Positions 8,693 to 17,531 of a stretch of 64,000 nt of DNA are shown in pieces. Location: assembly GCA_021404685.1 (NCBI GenBank), contig QWHC01000019.1, forward strand, positions 1 through 64,000, read 5' to 3'. Source of the stretch: Chloroflexi bacterium CFX4 (lineage in GTDB: Bacteria; Chloroflexota; Anaerolineae; Aggregatilineales; UBA2796). Under the pieces are notes generated by a model, which was not told where the DNA came from, made no database searches, and saw only the letters and a list, made by a program, of their open reading frames with translations. Within the stretch, counting starts at the first letter, position 1. Every line of letters begins with the position of its first letter. Both the position numbers and the translations under genes were made by a program.

Positions 8693-9154
8693 GTGTCTGC
8701 TTTGAACCGCCGTGCGGCGCGCACCCTTGCCCTACAAGCGCTCTATGAGATGGATTGCACCGACCATCCCTTAGAGGATGTCATGCGCGAACGCCTTGAA
8801 TCGCTTGAAGGCAGCAGCGCCCTAGATGGCGAGATGCGCCGTTTTGCCCACGACCTTGTCAACGGCGTTCGAGATCACCGCGCACATCTTGATAGTGTGA
8901 TCAGGCAGTTTGCACCGGAGTTCCCACTTGACCAAATGGCGTTGATTGACCGTAACCTGTTACGCTTAGCACTTTATGAGTTTGCTGTAAGCGGCAGAAC
9001 GCCGATCAAAGTTGCCATCAACGAGGCGATTGATCTTGCCAAGACCTTCGGTGCAGAAAACACAGCGCGCTTTGTGAACGGCGTGTTGGGCGCGTTGGCG
9101 CTGCACGAGGCAGAACTGCGCGCCACACTAGGCAATAAGGCTGCATCCGCATGA
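8693..9154 (+). CDS. nusB: Transcription antitermination factor NusB
   Basis: All-helical RNA-binding protein of 153 residues that joins NusE/S10 on BoxA during rRNA transcription. It begins with NRRAARTLALQALYEMD, the usual NusB opening, and has the conserved helices DQMALIDRNLLRLALYEF and PIKVAINEAIDLAKTFGAENTARFVNGVLG. The start is GTG at 8693. The stop overlaps the ATG of tatA (ATGA), which implies translational coupling. It is first in an operon with the twin-arginine translocase genes. Confidence 0.96.
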   Translation: MSALNRRAARTLALQALYEMDCTDHPLEDVMRERLESLEGSSALDGEMRRFAHDLVNGVRDHRAHLDSVIRQFAPEFPLDQMALIDRNLLRLALYEFAVSGRTPIKVAINEAIDLAKTFGAENTARFVNGVLGALALHEAELRATLGNKAASA

Positions 9155-9582
9155 ATATTTTTGGTGTCGGTCCCGCTGAACTCATCCTGATCCTGATCCT
9201 GCTCTTTGTGGTGGCAGGTCCTAAGCGGATGATTCAATGGGCATATTACCTTGGGCGCTATACGGCGCAGTTCCGCCGCATGGTGGAGGAATCGTGGAGT
9301 CAGGTGCGGAAAGAGCTGGAGAGCGCGCAAATTGACCTGCCCGAAGAATTGCCGCGCCGCCGCGTTAACCTGATGCAAGAGGCGAATCGCGCCATTAATA
9401 CGGAACTTGGCCGCGCCATGCCGCCCGCTGGCTCAAAGTATTCCGCTAGTGGAAGCAACGGCGCAACGGCAAACGGCACACCGCCCGCCACCAACGGCGA
9501 CTCCGCCGTAGCGGCGGATCAATCGCCCGCCCCTGATCGTTCGGATGAGAATAAACGGTATGACGCATGGCTACCCAAATAG
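9151..9582 (+). CDS. tatA: Sec-independent translocase TatA/TatB-like protein
   Basis: Protein of 143 residues. One membrane helix at the N-terminus (MNIFGVGPAELILILILLFVVAGPKR includes the conserved GPAEL and GPKR-type hinge) is followed by an amphipathic helix (LGRYTAQFRRMVEESW) and a low-complexity, Gly/Asn/Ala-rich tail. These proteins form the pore of the twin-arginine export system. The tail is longer than in a typical TatA, closer to TatB; with only one such gene beside tatC it may serve both roles. It overlaps nusB by 4 bases and tatC by 16. Confidence 0.92.
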   Translation: MNIFGVGPAELILILILLFVVAGPKRMIQWAYYLGRYTAQFRRMVEESWSQVRKELESAQIDLPEELPRRRVNLMQEANRAINTELGRAMPPAGSKYSASGSNGATANGTPPATNGDSAVAADQSPAPDRSDENKRYDAWLPK

Positions 9583-10373
9583 CACCGAAACCACCTGAGA
9601 CGCCTGACGACCTGCTGCCCGAACCAGAAGACGAAGGCGGGCGGATGATGGGCTTCTTTGAGCATGTGGACGAACTGCGCCGCCGTTTGGTGCGTGTGGT
9701 GTTCGCCGTCGTGATTGGGATGCTCGCCTCGCTGGCTTTCACCAACGTCGTTATTGAATACATGAAAGAGGCTTACGGCGAACGGCTTGCCATCCTCGGC
9801 CCCGCCGATTCGGTGATCATCTTCTTCCGCGTGGCGTTCATGCTGGGCGTCATCTTGGCAATGCCCATCATCACCTACCACGTTTTTATGTTTGTGGCGC
9901 CCGGCTTAACGCGCAAAGAGCGCCGTTGGGTGTTCATGGCGCTGCCCGGCACAACGCTGTTGTTCCTGATCGGACTGATTGTGACGTGGTTCATCCTGAT
10001 CCCAATCTACATTAACTTCTTAAAAAACTTTCAGGCGGATATTTTCGTCATTCAGTGGACGGCGGATGAGTACATCACCTTTGTGACGACGGTGCTGCTC
10101 TGGCATGGCGTCGCCTTCGAGACGCCGGTGATCTTCTATGCACTTGGGCGGATGGGCGTGGTGACGCCACGCGGCATGATCAAATATTGGCGGCAGGCAA
10201 TTGTCGGCACGGCGGTCATTTCTGCCATCATCACACCAACGGTTGATCCCGTCACCATGAGCATGATCATGGGTGTGCTGCTCAGCCTGTATGTGTTCAG
10301 CATTTTCATGGTGATGATCGCCTTGCGCGTGAATCGCCGCCGTCTTGCCAAGCTGGATACGGCAATTTCGTAA
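9567..10373 (+). CDS. tatC: Twin-arginine translocase subunit TatC
   Basis: Polytopic membrane protein of 268 residues, the receptor for twin-arginine signal peptides. After an acidic N-terminal extension it has the hallmark FFEHVDELRRRL (about 28-39), six hydrophobic helices, and the first-loop motif APGLTRKERRWV. The gene overlaps the end of tatA by 16 bases. The organism therefore exports folded, probably cofactor-bearing proteins. Confidence 0.96.
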   Translation: MATQIAPKPPETPDDLLPEPEDEGGRMMGFFEHVDELRRRLVRVVFAVVIGMLASLAFTNVVIEYMKEAYGERLAILGPADSVIIFFRVAFMLGVILAMPIITYHVFMFVAPGLTRKERRWVFMALPGTTLLFLIGLIVTWFILIPIYINFLKNFQADIFVIQWTADEYITFVTTVLLWHGVAFETPVIFYALGRMGVVTPRGMIKYWRQAIVGTAVISAIITPTVDPVTMSMIMGVLLSLYVFSIFMVMIALRVNRRRLAKLDTAIS

Positions 10374-10385
10374 GGATGAGCCGCT

Positions 10386-11177
10386 TTGATCCCGCGTTTG
10401 GCACTCATCCTCGCCCTGCTGATGGTGGTTGGCTGTGCTACACCACAGCCACCTGCAACGCCCATCGTCCTCTTTGTGACGGCGACGCCTGCCCCGATCA
10501 CGCCTGACGCTGCGCCGAATTTCTCGCCCACGCCTGTCATCGCGCCGCTGATTAACCTCACCCTCACGCCACGTCCCTCAGCCACGGCAACTGCCGTGCC
10601 GCTGCCGACTTTGGCGCCAACCCTCACACCTTCCTTCACCGCCACCTACACCGATACGCCCGAACCGACCTTTGCGGCGCGTGCCTGCTCACTCGCGCCA
10701 CAAGGTGGCTTTGCCGCCATTTATAACCGCCAGCCTGCCTTGCAGCAAGCGCTTGGCTGCGCGCAAAGCGCCGCCTTGCCCGTCAACAGCGCCGTGCAGG
10801 ATTTTGAAAGCGGGCGGATGCTGTGGGTTTCCGCGCTGGCGGATGTGCCAGCCAGCACGATTTACGCGATCTTCAACAGTGGGCAGTATGTGCGCTATGC
10901 AGACACATGGGCAGAAGGTGTCGATCCGACAGTGCCAAGCGGCGCAGAAGGCGCACCTGCCGGGCGCACCGCGCCGATACGCGGCTTTGGTAAGGTTTGG
11001 GCATTGAACCCTGCGGCGCGCAACGGCTTGGGCTGGGCGTTGGGCGCGGAAAACGGCACCGGCGCGCAAATTCAGCGCTTTGAGCGCGGCGAGATGGTCT
11101 TTGTGGGTGCGCTCAACCAGACCTTCATCTTTCTGGCACAGGGTGGCGCTTGGCGCGCCGACCCAACGCCGTTCTAG
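10386..11177 (+). CDS. Lipoprotein with Pro/Thr linker and tandem LGxA motif
   Basis: 263 residues, starting at TTG (10386) with AAGGA about 11 bases upstream. The lipoprotein signal is clear: IPRLALILALLMVVGC, lipobox Cys near residue 18. A Pro/Thr-rich linker of about 90 residues follows. The outer domain holds two related halves, each with an LGCA or LGWA turn followed by VQDFESGRMLWV or IQRFERGEMVFV and ending in a YxRYADTW- or FLAQGGAW-type strand. The family name is not known to me; the function is unknown. It is the last gene of the nusB-tat operon, 12 bases after tatC. Confidence 0.8.
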   Translation: MIPRLALILALLMVVGCATPQPPATPIVLFVTATPAPITPDAAPNFSPTPVIAPLINLTLTPRPSATATAVPLPTLAPTLTPSFTATYTDTPEPTFAARACSLAPQGGFAAIYNRQPALQQALGCAQSAALPVNSAVQDFESGRMLWVSALADVPASTIYAIFNSGQYVRYADTWAEGVDPTVPSGAEGAPAGRTAPIRGFGKVWALNPAARNGLGWALGAENGTGAQIQRFERGEMVFVGALNQTFIFLAQGGAWRADPTPF

Positions 11178-11318
11178 CCTTTCCCTGTACACTGCCCTAA
11201 TGCCTGCTGATTTGTATAAACTGATCAGGTTTTGTGACGGATTCTAGATGTTAAAAAAGAATGCCTAATCCCTCGCTAAAATGAAAACTGGGTATACATA
11301 TTATGGGGAGTCCTGCCC

Positions 11319-13703
11319 ATGTTTATCAGAGGGTTTATCAGCTTGTGCCTTGTTGTGTTGCTGCTCGGTATTCCAACACCGACTCAGGCGGCGGGCGTCG
11401 TCACCAATTGCAGCAACCAGAGCGACCTACAAAGCAAGCTGGCAGGCGGCGGCTTGGTCACCTTTAGCTGTGGCGCAAGCCCTGTCACCATTACAATCAC
11501 CAGCACCTTAGAGATCACTGCCGCCAACACAACCATTGATGGCGGCGGCTTGATCACGTTGCAGGGCAGCAGCGGCGTGCGGATGATCCTGCACCGCACC
11601 CTGACCAACGTTGCCAGCACGCTCACCTTACGCAACCTCACTATTCGGAACGCTTCCATCAGTGGGAATGCTGCCGATGCTAACGGTGCAGCCATCCGCA
11701 GCGTCAATAATAGCTTTTCGCCGCCGGATTATCCGCAAGTGCTGAATATTGAGAACGTTAGCTTCATAGATAACACCTCTAACCAGACAGGCTCCAGCGG
11801 CAACGGCTACGATTACGGCGGCGGCGCTATCTTCACACAAGGCGGCTTCCTAAACGTGCGAAACAGCACCTTCACCAATAACCGCAGTTTGCGCGGCGCC
11901 GGCGGTGCCATTCACGGCTTGCGGAGCAACATCAGCATCGAGGACAGCACCTTTACCAGCAATCAGGCTACGCCCTACAACAGCAGCAACACCTCCAGCG
12001 GCTATGGCGGCGCGCTCTATGTGGATGGCGCGCTTTCCAGCGGCAATGGCTACGTGCGGATCAATAACAGTACTTTCACCAACAACACAGCAGCCAATCA
12101 GGGCGGCTTTGCCTATGTCAATTTATATACCGCACAGGGCGAGTCGCTGACCATTAACGGCAGCCGCTTTGTAGGCAACAGCGTCAGCGGCGGCGGCATG
12201 GGCTTGGGCGGCGCGCTGAGCGGCGGCGGCACAGGCAGCACTGGCTCTGCCTATGTGACGATTACCAACAGCCTATTTCATAATAACACGGTCGCCGGCG
12301 GCAGCACGGGCGCATCAGGCGGCGCGCTCGCCTTCGCGCAGAAGGCAAATATCGTGATCGCTAACAGCACCTTTGTCGGCAATGAAGCACGCGGCGTCTG
12401 CTCAAACTGCTTCAACGCCAATGGCGGCGCAATCTACATTGTGAATAACCCTGTGCCCTATATCATCACCAACATCACGGCGGTGAATAACTACGCCGGT
12501 TGGGTCGGCGGCGGCATCACAGCCAGCACCAGCGGCGTGCTGCGGAACAGCATCATTGCCAACAACACAGCCGAGAATGGCGGCAACGGCTGGAACATCC
12601 AGCAGAACTGTGGGCAGCAGATTGCTAGCGGCAGCCACAACTTGCAGTTCCCTGCCCTAAATCCGAACGACTCGAACGATCGGCGCTGCACGGCAGGCAT
12701 CACGATTGCTAATCCGCTGCTTGGTTCGCTCAGCGATAACGGCGGTGGCAGCCTGACCGTACCACTGCTCAGCGGCAGCCCTGCCATCAACACAGCGGAT
12801 AACAACACCTGCACCGCCGCACCGATCAATAACCTTGATCAGCGGGGAATGCGGCGTCTGACGCCTAGCAACACACTCTGCGACATTGGCGCGTTTGAGG
12901 CGAACGCAGTCACCGCTGGCGATACCATCGGCGTTTATCGCATCACAGCGTCAGCGTTCTTCTTGCGGAATGCAAACCTAACTGGGATGCCCGATCTCTC
13001 GCTGCTTTTTGGGGGCTTGGCGGGCGATCTGCCTGTTGTGGGCGATTGGAACGGTGACGGCGTGGATACCATTGGCATCTACCGCAGCACGACTGGCGAG
13101 TTTTTCCTGAAAGACTCCAATGCGGCGGGCGCGCCGATTGCCTATAGTTTTGTGTTGGGCAATCCGGGCGATATGCCAATGGCGGGCGATTGGGATGGCG
13201 ATGGGCGAGATGGCGTTGGTGTTTTCCGTCCGTCGAACGGGCTGATCTACATTAAAAGCACGCTGACGACAGGCTTTGCCGATTTCACAATGGTGCTGGG
13301 CAATCCGGGCGACGTGCCAGTGGCAGGCGATTGGAACGGCAACGGCAGCGCTTCGCCGGGCGTTTTCCGTCCCTCGCTGGGGCAATTTTTCCTCACCAAT
13401 CAGGTGTGCAACTGCATCGTTTTTGCCGATTTTGATTTCACCTTTGGCGCAGGCACTGATCTGCCCTTCACCGGTGACTGGAATGGTAACGGCACAAGCG
13501 GTGTCGGTGTGTTCCGTCCGTCCACAGGGCAGCTTTTCTTGCGGAACGCACTCTCAACCGGCACGCCAGACATTACGCTGCTCTTCGGCGCAAGCGGTGA
13601 CCGTCCCGTTGGCGGCAAATGGGCAACGCATCCGTTGGTAGGCGATCTAATGACGGATTCAGCGATGCCTGATCTGGCACCCACCTTTGTGCCACGCCAG
13701 TAA
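11319..13703 (+). CDS. Secreted beta-helix protein with C-terminal FG-GAP/VCBS-like repeats
   Basis: 794 residues. A Sec signal peptide (FISLCLVVLLLGIPTPTQA) is followed by a right-handed parallel beta-helix (about 30-510) made of Asn/Gly/Ser/Thr-rich turns such as NSTFTNN and GGAIF, as in polymorphic-outer-membrane/choice-of-anchor Q proteins; the helix ends with SPAINTADNNTC, LDQRGMRR and CDIGAFEAN. The last 270 residues are five propeller-like repeats with GDWNGDGVDTIGIYR, GDWDGDGRDGVGVFRPS and similar, acid-rich loops that usually bind calcium. GGGGAG lies just upstream of the ATG. A secreted adhesin or carbohydrate-binding role is inferred only. Confidence 0.88.
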   Translation: MFIRGFISLCLVVLLLGIPTPTQAAGVVTNCSNQSDLQSKLAGGGLVTFSCGASPVTITITSTLEITAANTTIDGGGLITLQGSSGVRMILHRTLTNVASTLTLRNLTIRNASISGNAADANGAAIRSVNNSFSPPDYPQVLNIENVSFIDNTSNQTGSSGNGYDYGGGAIFTQGGFLNVRNSTFTNNRSLRGAGGAIHGLRSNISIEDSTFTSNQATPYNSSNTSSGYGGALYVDGALSSGNGYVRINNSTFTNNTAANQGGFAYVNLYTAQGESLTINGSRFVGNSVSGGGMGLGGALSGGGTGSTGSAYVTITNSLFHNNTVAGGSTGASGGALAFAQKANIVIANSTFVGNEARGVCSNCFNANGGAIYIVNNPVPYIITNITAVNNYAGWVGGGITASTSGVLRNSIIANNTAENGGNGWNIQQNCGQQIASGSHNLQFPALNPNDSNDRRCTAGITIANPLLGSLSDNGGGSLTVPLLSGSPAINTADNNTCTAAPINNLDQRGMRRLTPSNTLCDIGAFEANAVTAGDTIGVYRITASAFFLRNANLTGMPDLSLLFGGLAGDLPVVGDWNGDGVDTIGIYRSTTGEFFLKDSNAAGAPIAYSFVLGNPGDMPMAGDWDGDGRDGVGVFRPSNGLIYIKSTLTTGFADFTMVLGNPGDVPVAGDWNGNGSASPGVFRPSLGQFFLTNQVCNCIVFADFDFTFGAGTDLPFTGDWNGNGTSGVGVFRPSTGQLFLRNALSTGTPDITLLFGASGDRPVGGKWATHPLVGDLMTDSAMPDLAPTFVPRQ

Positions 13704-13716
13704 ACGCACCACAAAA

Positions 13717-13754
13717 AACCTTGCCCGTACCACATTCACGGTGCGGGCAAGGTT
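13717..13754. terminator. Strong bidirectional terminator
   Basis: A 15-bp stem (AACCTTGCCCGTACC 13717-13731 with 13740-13754, one G-U) and an 8-base loop lie between the convergent beta-helix gene and GH1 gene. On the minus strand the stem is followed by TTTTTT, so it is a standard rho-independent terminator for the glycoside operon; it can also stop the plus-strand gene. Confidence 0.88.
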
Positions 13755-13786
13755 AAGCAGAACCTCTGTGCCGTGTGAGGTCTCGA

Positions 13787-15121
13787 CTACAATTCACCCG
13801 TCTCGATGATCTGTTTGAGGTAGAGCGCGCTGCGCTTCAGCGTGCGCTTTTGTGTGGCAAAATCCACATGCACAATGCCAAAGCGCTTGGTGTAGCCCTC
13901 TGCCCACTCAAAGTTATCCAAAAACGACCACACAAAGAAGCCTTTCAGCGGCACACCTTGCGCCATGGCTTCCGCCGCCGCGCTCAGATAGCCCTTCAGG
14001 AAGGCAACGCGCTCTGGGTCTTCTAACACATCGCCCGTCACCTGCTCAGGCTCAGGGTAGGCTGCACCGTTCTCGGTTACATAAATGGCGGGCGGCGCAT
14101 AGTCCCGATGCAAGCGCAGCAGCGCGTCGCGCAGCCCTTGCGGATAGACTTCCCAGCCCATATGGGTCACTTGTGCATTGGCGGGCAGTTCGGTGAAGTA
14201 GTTCTCTGGGTTGTTGGGATCATGCCGAATGAGCCAGCGCATGTAGTAGTTGATGCCAACGAAATCGGCAGGTTGGGCAGCAATGCTGACTGCATCCAGA
14301 TCGAGTCCGTCGAGCAAGCCGCGAGAAGTGAGGTGCGCTGCTATATCGGCGGGATAGCAGCCCTTGAAAACAGGATCGAGGAACCAGCGATTCTGCAAGC
14401 CATCAGCAATGTGTGCCATCTGCACATCACGCGGATCGTCGGTGGCAGGCTCATGTGGCACAACGTTCAGCGTGGTGCCAGCAATGGCGTTCGGCACTTC
14501 GGCGCGCAGCGCCTGCATAGCACGTCCGTGAGCAAGGTGTGTATGGTGCGCGGCACGGAAAGCCGCTTTCCTATCCTGCACGCCCGGCGCGTGGACGCCA
14601 TACATATAGCCTAAGAAGGCAGTACACCACGGCTCGTTTAACGTGATCCAGTGCTTAACGCGATCACCATACTGCTTGGCAGCCAACGCCGTATAATCAG
14701 CAAACCAATTGGGCAGCGCGGCATTCGTCCAGCCACCCTGATCCTCAAGCGCTTGTGGCAAATCCCAATGGTAGAGCGTAACAAACGGCGTGATGCCTGC
14801 CTCAAGCAGCTTATCAATCAGGCGGCTGTAGAAATCAATGCCTGCTTGATTTACAGCACCTGTGCCGTTGGGTATCAAGCGCGCCCATGAGATAGAGAAG
14901 CGGTAGGCGCCAACGCCCAGCGATTGCATGAGCGCCACATCTTCGGGATAGCGGTGATAGTGGTCACATGCCACATCGCCCGTATGCCCGTGTTTCACCT
15001 TGTCGGGTGTGTGCGAAAAGCGCGTCCAGATGCATTCGCCGCGCCCTTCCTGCACTGCCGCGCCCTCAATCTGATAGCTGGCTGTGGCAGTCCCCCACAC
15101 AAAGTCTTTTGGAAAGGTCAT
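13787..15121 (-). CDS. GH1 family beta-glucosidase / beta-glycosidase
   Basis: Cytoplasmic retaining glycosidase of 444 residues that hydrolyses beta-glucosides or related disaccharides. The family signature FVWGTATASYQIEGA is at 7-21; the acid/base Glu163 lies in TLNEPWC and the nucleophile Glu350 in YVTENGA. WSFLDNFEWAEGY near the C-terminus closes the sugar site. Length is typical. No signal peptide. TGAGG lies about 5 bases before the ATG at 15121. It is last in the locus that begins with the LacI gene, 22 bases after a secreted hydrolase, fitting intracellular breakdown of imported oligosaccharides. Confidence 0.95.
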   Translation of the reverse strand: MTFPKDFVWGTATASYQIEGAAVQEGRGECIWTRFSHTPDKVKHGHTGDVACDHYHRYPEDVALMQSLGVGAYRFSISWARLIPNGTGAVNQAGIDFYSRLIDKLLEAGITPFVTLYHWDLPQALEDQGGWTNAALPNWFADYTALAAKQYGDRVKHWITLNEPWCTAFLGYMYGVHAPGVQDRKAAFRAAHHTHLAHGRAMQALRAEVPNAIAGTTLNVVPHEPATDDPRDVQMAHIADGLQNRWFLDPVFKGCYPADIAAHLTSRGLLDGLDLDAVSIAAQPADFVGINYYMRWLIRHDPNNPENYFTELPANAQVTHMGWEVYPQGLRDALLRLHRDYAPPAIYVTENGAAYPEPEQVTGDVLEDPERVAFLKGYLSAAAEAMAQGVPLKGFFVWSFLDNFEWAEGYTKRFGIVHVDFATQKRTLKRSALYLKQIIETGEL

Positions 15122-15143
15122 GAAAGCCTCATTTCGATGTTTT

Positions 15144-16445
15144 CTAAAAGCGCAGCGGTCGGCAGCGCGGTTCGATCAGGTAGAGCGTGGCAGAGTAGGC
15201 AGGCAGATCAAAAGTTTGCGCTGTTTCCGAGATGCGAATTGGCTCCGCCTTTAGCTCAGGATCGAGCCGCCACGCACCCACAACATGGCAACTGCCAATG
15301 CCTTCAACCTCTAAGCGTGCCGTGTGTGGCACATCATCAGGGTTGACGATCATCAGGGTCAGTTGCTCATCTTCTGTCAGCGCTGCCACAACTGTTAGCG
15401 CCGTATTCTCGCTCTCTGCGTGGACAAGCTGCTTGCCCAAGCGCTTGTAGAGTGGGTAGACGTAGAAGGTTGGGCGTTCTTTATAGCGGTCGAACAAGCC
15501 ATAGGGACCATTTTCGCCATAGCTTGCCAGCAGCCAAAATGCCACCATATCCACCCGCTGGCGGATCAGGCGCGCCAGCACATCCGCCCACCAAATGGCG
15601 TTAAAGTATGAGTCGGGTGAGGCAGCACCACCAGTGGGCTTGTTCCAGTGTGAGTTCACTTCCATCACCGCGATGGGCATATCGCGTCCTGCTGATTCGC
15701 GCACCACTTGGCGCAAATCGGGGATGATGAACTCCCACTCCGCGGCGGACGCACGCAGCTCAGCGATGGTGGTTGGTGCTGCATTCATGCTCTTTGGGAA
15801 GGGATAGCGGTGAATGGAGACAACTTCTACCAGATCGGCGTTCGCCTTGAGGAATGTTCGCACCCAATCGCGCAGCGGCGCGTGGTAGTCCTCTAGGCTG
15901 GGCGGATACTGGCTGATGTCAGGTCCGATCAGCAGGATGTTCGGGTCAACAGCGCGCATGGCAAGCGCAAAAGCGCGCCAGTCCTTCGCGTGTGTCTCTG
16001 CGTCATAGTCGGGATACAAGTTCGGCTCGTTGCCGATGCTCCAGTAGCGTACGCCGTAGTTGTGTTCAAGGTTCACATAGCGCACCATCTCGGCAGCTTT
16101 TTCAGGTGTGCCGCCGCGCAGCCGCACCGAGATCGTCGGTTCGGCGTTCATGCGCTGGGCAAACTTGATGTAGGAATCAATGTGGTTGGTGCTGAGGTCG
16201 TTTCTATCGCCCCATTCGCCGCCGGGAAAGCGGAAGAAGGTGATGCCGCTGGTTTCCGCCATGCCCCACAAATCAACGGGCAAGAGCGCCCATGGCCCAT
16301 AGTTTGCACCGTAGACATAAGGGCTGATTTCACCCAACGGCTCGTTAATGTTCACGCGGATGACGCCTTCATTGGCGTGGCTCGGCAGACCGCCGCTTGC
16401 CCCAAACAGGGCAAGCAGGCAAATCAACATAAAGAGGCGGCGCAT
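15144..16445 (-). CDS. Secreted clan GH-A glycoside hydrolase
   Basis: 433 residues. An N-terminal signal peptide (LFMLICLLALFGASGGLPSHA) is followed by a TIM-barrel hydrolase. The acid/base Glu140 is in WSIGNEPN and the likely nucleophile Glu262 in IAVMEVNSHW; FRFPGGEWGD early in the barrel recalls GH51 arabinofuranosidases and GH39/GH30-type enzymes. A short beta domain follows (LTLMIVNPDD to ATLYLIEP). The exact family cannot be settled by eye. The context (beta-mannosidase, GH1, oligosaccharide transporter) suggests it releases sugars outside the cell. The next gene upstream ends 3 bases away. Confidence 0.85.
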   Translation of the reverse strand: MRRLFMLICLLALFGASGGLPSHANEGVIRVNINEPLGEISPYVYGANYGPWALLPVDLWGMAETSGITFFRFPGGEWGDRNDLSTNHIDSYIKFAQRMNAEPTISVRLRGGTPEKAAEMVRYVNLEHNYGVRYWSIGNEPNLYPDYDAETHAKDWRAFALAMRAVDPNILLIGPDISQYPPSLEDYHAPLRDWVRTFLKANADLVEVVSIHRYPFPKSMNAAPTTIAELRASAAEWEFIIPDLRQVVRESAGRDMPIAVMEVNSHWNKPTGGAASPDSYFNAIWWADVLARLIRQRVDMVAFWLLASYGENGPYGLFDRYKERPTFYVYPLYKRLGKQLVHAESENTALTVVAALTEDEQLTLMIVNPDDVPHTARLEVEGIGSCHVVGAWRLDPELKAEPIRISETAQTFDLPAYSATLYLIEPRCRPLRF

Positions 16446-16447
16446 AG

Positions 16448-17527
16448 CTATTTCTCCACACCGGTGATCACGACGCCACGCATGAAGAAGCGTTGTGCCA
16501 AGATGAACAGGATCAGCGGCAGCAACATTGCCATTAGCGAAGTTGCCTGCACCAGCTCCGGACGCGGACCGTAGCGGAAGTTGAAAATCTGCACGCCGAC
16601 CGAAATAGGCTGCAATTCAGGCTGGCCTAACAAGTAGATCAGCGGACCGAAGTAATCGTTCCATGACCAAACGAAGTGGAACAAGCCAACGGTGATGATG
16701 GCTGCCCAAGACTGTGGAATGATCACATTGATCAGGATGCGGAACGGTCCGGCGCCGTCAATCATGGCTGCCTCGTCCAATTCACGCGGCAAGGTCATGA
16801 AGAACTGCCGCAGCAAAAAGACGTTATAGGCATTGGCGAAGAAATGCGGCACGATCAGCGGCAGCCAAGTGCCAGTCCAGCCGATGGAGGCGAAAAAGGC
16901 GTAGGTTGGGATCAGGGTCACCTGACTGGGAAGGATAATTGTACCGATCAAGATGATGAACAGCCAGTTTTTGCCCGGAATCGGGAAGCGCGCAAAGGCA
17001 TAGGCAACGGAAATGCAGGAAAGCAGCGTTCCGATCATGCCAATGACGGCGATGGCGAGCGTGTTGCGGAACAGGCGTGGAAAGTCAATCATCCGCCACG
17101 CATCAGCATAGTTTTCCCAACGCGGTTGGAAGGAAAAGACAGGCTTCAAGCCGCGCCAGTTGCCTTCCCATACAATCGGCTCACCATCGGGATTTTCGGG
17201 ATCAATGAACACCACACTGGTGCGGCGTTTGGTAAGCGCTGCCAGTTGGCGCACTTCACCATCAATTGGCACTTCAAGCAGCTCTAAATTCTGCCCTTGG
17301 TATTCAAAGAGCGTAGGCTTCATGGGCAGCAAGGGTGAATCTTGGTTGCCCGCCAAAGAGTCCTGATCGCGCAGGGAAATGCTCATCATATTGCCAAAGG
17401 GCAGCAAGAAGACGAACAGGATGCCAATGGTGAACAGCGTGACCATGGCAATGGCTGCAAATTTGCGAAGCTGAACGGCATAGTACGGTGAGGTGTTCAC
17501 CGCACGGGAAGGTGCATAGGTTGCCAT
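16448..17527 (-). CDS. Carbohydrate ABC transporter permease, MalG-like
   Basis: Inner-membrane permease of the CUT1 sugar importer family, 359 residues. The EAA loop that contacts the ATPase is clear: ELDEAAMIDGAGPFRILINV. It is some 80 residues longer than usual MalG-type permeases because of an insert between the first helix (VTLFTIGILFVFLLPFGN) and the second; the insert (about 65-150) is hydrophilic and beta-like, with SVVFIDPENPDGEP, and should sit outside the membrane. No ATPase gene is in the cluster, so a shared MsmX-type ATPase is inferred. Confidence 0.93.
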   Translation of the reverse strand: MATYAPSRAVNTSPYYAVQLRKFAAIAMVTLFTIGILFVFLLPFGNMMSISLRDQDSLAGNQDSPLLPMKPTLFEYQGQNLELLEVPIDGEVRQLAALTKRRTSVVFIDPENPDGEPIVWEGNWRGLKPVFSFQPRWENYADAWRMIDFPRLFRNTLAIAVIGMIGTLLSCISVAYAFARFPIPGKNWLFIILIGTIILPSQVTLIPTYAFFASIGWTGTWLPLIVPHFFANAYNVFLLRQFFMTLPRELDEAAMIDGAGPFRILINVIIPQSWAAIITVGLFHFVWSWNDYFGPLIYLLGQPELQPISVGVQIFNFRYGPRPELVQATSLMAMLLPLILFILAQRFFMRGVVITGVEK

Positions 17528-17531
17528 GTGA

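Noticed and set aside
11202-11236. CTGAT/ATCAG stem as a terminator of the nusB-tat operon
   Set aside because: Five-base stem with an 11-base loop, too weak to call.
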